A DNA stretch of 25,374 nt, from NCBI GenBank assembly GCA_964498785.1, contig CAZCJL010000103.1, forward strand, positions 1 to 25,374, given 5' to 3'. This DNA is from Mariaggregatimicrobium sp964498785. GTDB lineage: Bacteria > Zhuqueibacterota > Zhuqueibacteria > Thermofontimicrobiales > Thiofontviventaceae. Position 1 is the stretch's first letter. Each line of letters opens with the position of its first letter. This document shows positions 23,372 to 25,374 of the stretch, in pieces. A program made the position numbers and the translations under genes. Below the pieces are notes generated by a model. The model was not told the origin of the DNA. It saw only the letters and a program-made list of their open reading frames with translations, and ran no database searches.

Positions 23372-24075
23372 GCTTTATCTGCTTTCTCGGCTAAAACAGA
23401 GATAAAAGTCGCTTTATTCGGAAACAGAATATTTAAAATCCGATCCAGGTAGATTGTAATGTTATTTACTGGCAGGCGTAAAGATGCAAGCCATTTTATT
23501 GTTCGTTTATTCGTGATTAATTCAACCCGCACAATTTTGAAGCCGGCTTGTTTAATGCCATCTGCAAATTTATTTTTTGTGAAACTGTGGAGATGGCCAT
23601 TTCTGTGAATGTGTTTACCGGTTTCAGCACAATAAATCATTTTTGCCTGTAAATTTTCTTTGTAAGGCACGCTAAATAAACCGAATCCGCCAGGCTTCAC
23701 AAAAGTGTATAACTTATTTAATGCAGCCTGATAATCTTCTATATGCTCAATCATTTCCTGGGAAAGCACGAGATCATAACCATTTAAATTTAATGTAAAA
23801 AAGTCAGCACAAATCTGTTTAATACTATATTTTTCCGCAACTTCCTTGAATTTATTAATCGATTCCTCTGAAATATCCACTGCGGTGATTGCAATTTTTT
23901 TCTGAGCGAGCAAAAAATCCATATAACCGTTACCGCAACCAACATCAATGATTGTTTCGATATTGGGGGGAAGCATTCTCAATAATCGCGTATATCGCAG
24001 CATTTCTGTAATGTACATTTTCTTAAATTTGGGGGGCTGTTTTTCTGCCCAGATATTGATACGATCATTTTCCAT
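23368..24075 (-). CDS. class I SAM-dependent methyltransferase
   Basis: A 235-residue protein. Motif I IIDVGCGNGYMDFLL (about 42-56), motif II acidic end ITAVDIS, motif III ICADFF, then YDLVLSQEMIEHIEDY and FVKPGGFGLFSVPY. This is a Methyltransf_11/UbiG-like fold, Rossmann type, cytoplasmic. In a glycosyltransferase operon it may methylate a sugar, cap a chain end, or modify a lipid-linked intermediate. It overlaps the next gene by 4 bp (ATGA). Upstream the 251-bp gap holds a palindrome at 24155-24187, so a promoter for this group may lie there. Confidence 0.9.
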   Translation of the reverse strand: MENDRINIWAEKQPPKFKKMYITEMLRYTRLLRMLPPNIETIIDVGCGNGYMDFLLAQKKIAITAVDISEESINKFKEVAEKYSIKQICADFFTLNLNGYDLVLSQEMIEHIEDYQAALNKLYTFVKPGGFGLFSVPYKENLQAKMIYCAETGKHIHRNGHLHSFTKNKFADGIKQAGFKIVRVELITNKRTIKWLASLRLPVNNITIYLDRILNILFPNKATFISVLAEKADKA

Positions 24076-24154
24076 ATCTAAACCAATCGCTTCACTATTT
24101 GTCGAACGTCAAATTAATTAGAAGTCCTGGCGCGGTAAGCCGCAATGCGGACAC

Positions 24155-24187
24155 ACCCTTTCAAATGTTTCAAACATTTGAAAGGGT
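24155..24187. repeat. 33-nt perfect palindrome
   Basis: ACCCTTTCAAATGTTT, one C, then its exact reverse complement (16+1+16). It lies between the GT2-like gene and the methyltransferase gene and could terminate the former on the - strand, though no T-run follows. Same layout as the palindrome at 20403-20437. Confidence 0.8.
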
Positions 24188-24326
24188 ATCGAAAGTCTTG
24201 CATAAAATTACAAGACTTCATTAGTAATATTATTACGTCAGATTGAAGAATTATCTTCTTCCAGCAATTTTTTCAAAAATTGACCTGTAATTATAAAATT
24301 CAGTTTAAGAGATAAATAATGCACGC

Positions 24327-25274
24327 TCAAACATCTTTCAATAAAATATAATTCTTAAATCCACCGATTTGATTCCCACAATTTAAATGTTTTTCCAGAA
24401 AAGTCAAAAATCGATATTTAAACCGCTCGTGTTTGCTTTTTTCGCGGTACGGATTCACCTCGCCTGAGTACTGCAATGTATCCTTCCAGTCCATTTTACT
24501 GATCATATTCTGCATCACTTTCGGGTGTGAATCGTCGAACGTTTCCAACCTGTCCAGCGGACCAAAGTCGAATTCTGTCGGCGCCTGATCGTAATGATTT
24601 TTGGCTTTACTCGGTCCCCAGTGAATGGAATGGAACGCGCGCCGTTTCGTCTGCATCAGATGTGGCGGACGAACCCAGCCGTAGTGATAAATTTCCGCAT
24701 CGACTTTTGCAACCTTTAATTTATGGTGTCCTTCGGGCTGGCGCGGATTTTCATAATAATCGAAGCGCCGAAATGATTGTGCACTCTCAAATGAGTGAAT
24801 ATCCGGGCGGTTGCGGATTATACGAATTTCATGAGGATACCAGCCGTGGCTTTTATGATAATGCTCATAATCGCCCCAAAAATGTTTGTATCTGAACAGC
24901 ATCCCCTCAACTTTTTGAACATTCAGCAGCTCCTCACACCGGGCTTTGATGACCGGCAAATACTTTTCGTGAACCACCTCATCGGCCTGAACATAGAACA
25001 ACCAATCGCCGGTGCACGCGTCTTTTGCGACGTCTGTTTGAATAGCGTTAATAATGCCACGTTTAAAGTATTGGTCTTCCCAAATTGTATCGATAATTTT
25101 CACTTTAGGATCATCAATCGCGGCTATCATGTCGCGTGTCGGGTCATCCGCATCACCTTTCCCCACGGCTATCACGAATTCATCCACAATCGGCAGGATT
25201 GATTTGATTGATTCGACGACAGGATAATATAGTTTTGCGCCATTTCTGACAAATGAAAATCCACTTATTTTCAT
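24327..25274 (-). CDS. glycosyltransferase family 2-like protein
   Basis: A 315-residue GT-A type protein. Start ISGFSFVRNGAKLYYPVVES is the opening of GT2 enzymes of the kind that move sugars onto surface glycans. VDEFVIAVGKGDADDPTRD follows, then WLFYVQADEVVHEKYLP, where QADE takes the place of the DxD metal site. The second half (about 120-260) is His/Tyr/Trp-rich (YKHFWGDYEHYHKSHGWYPHE, YHYGWVRPP), as in this GT2 subgroup. There is no membrane anchor. CTGGAG lies 7 bp before the ATG. It is the first gene of the - strand cluster in the window, and the 54-bp repeat lies 46 bp upstream of its start. Confidence 0.87.
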   Translation of the reverse strand: MKISGFSFVRNGAKLYYPVVESIKSILPIVDEFVIAVGKGDADDPTRDMIAAIDDPKVKIIDTIWEDQYFKRGIINAIQTDVAKDACTGDWLFYVQADEVVHEKYLPVIKARCEELLNVQKVEGMLFRYKHFWGDYEHYHKSHGWYPHEIRIIRNRPDIHSFESAQSFRRFDYYENPRQPEGHHKLKVAKVDAEIYHYGWVRPPHLMQTKRRAFHSIHWGPSKAKNHYDQAPTEFDFGPLDRLETFDDSHPKVMQNMISKMDWKDTLQYSGEVNPYREKSKHERFKYRFLTFLEKHLNCGNQIGGFKNYILLKDV

Positions 25275-25320
25275 ACAATGCTCCAGGCAAATTTATTTAG
25301 CAAATATGACATTCGTTTCT

Positions 25321-25374
25321 GTATCTTCTCAATATTTTATGGTAGATATGGGCGATTGCCTCTATGTCGTATTT
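25321..25374 (-). repeat. 54-bp dispersed repeat, right copy (inverted)
   Basis: This stretch is the inverted copy of 128-181 with one mismatch and touches the last base of the window, so the full repeat may be longer. Read on the + strand it stays open (18 codons including QYFMVDMGDCLYVV), but that is not evidence of coding. Confidence 0.85.

Noticed and set aside
24527..25202. Frames of 122 and 135 residues on the + strand
   Set aside because: Antisense shadows of the GT2-like gene; no signal or motif.
128..25374. Whole window as a composite transposon bounded by inverted repeats
   Set aside because: No transposase lies by either copy, the repeat is only ~54 bp, and the contents are ordinary chromosomal operons. 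The right copy sits at the window edge, which fits an assembly break better.

Overview
The window looks like a chromosomal stretch from a Gram-negative bacterium of the FCB group; Calditrichota, Ignavibacteriota and KSB1-type lineages fit best. The clues are a FlgD-like/T9SS-type C-terminal domain with an NYPNPFNP motif, a secretin, lipoproteins, heptosyltransferase-type enzymes, low GC content, clear Shine-Dalgarno sites, and many palindromic intergenic repeats. This placement is inference from protein style, not from a marker gene. Genes run on the + strand up to about 14.17 kb and on the - strand from 14.27 kb to the end, so the two halves converge on one terminator. Region 1 (1-6.8 kb) is a decayed accessory zone. 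It holds a clipped GIY-YIG fragment, a zinc-finger/PH-like protein, a beta-propeller lipoprotein, and a toxin-antitoxin locus whose PIN toxin is split. The split is caused by a GxxExxY gene with repeat arms, and that gene is itself interrupted by a 165-bp element with 15-bp terminal inverted repeats and a TATCA target duplication. A PD40-propeller protein with a frameshifted signal peptide and an internally deleted S9 peptidase follow. Region 2 (6.8-14.2 kb) is the most interesting part: a co-directional set of six exported proteins. They are a triple-repeat Ig-like protein, a PapD/DUF916-like Ig-fold protein, a small abundant-looking subunit sharing a motif with the triple-repeat protein, a double-length copy of the chaperone-like protein, a lamin-tail protein with a T9SS-type C-terminus, and a short secretin. 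Strong hairpins sit on both sides of the small subunit gene. I propose an undescribed surface-structure or export system that uses a secretin with Ig-fold chaperone-like partners and no usher or pilus ATPase in view. Region 3 (14.2-15.6 kb, - strand) carries three small envelope or stress proteins: a GlsB/YeaQ-type membrane protein, a coiled-coil lipoprotein and a small beta-barrel. Region 4 (16.0-25.3 kb, - strand) is a cell-surface glycan cluster: a GT2-like protein, a methyltransferase, three GT4 enzymes, a GT9 heptosyltransferase-like enzyme, an ATP-grasp enzyme and a CDP-glycerol glycerophosphotransferase-like enzyme. Most neighbours overlap by 4-14 bp, so they are probably co-transcribed. 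A frameshifted remnant of a second GT9 gene and a 73-bp tandem repeat interrupt the cluster. A 54-bp sequence occurs near the left end and, inverted, at the extreme right end of the window. No rRNA, tRNA, CRISPR array or phage structural genes were seen.
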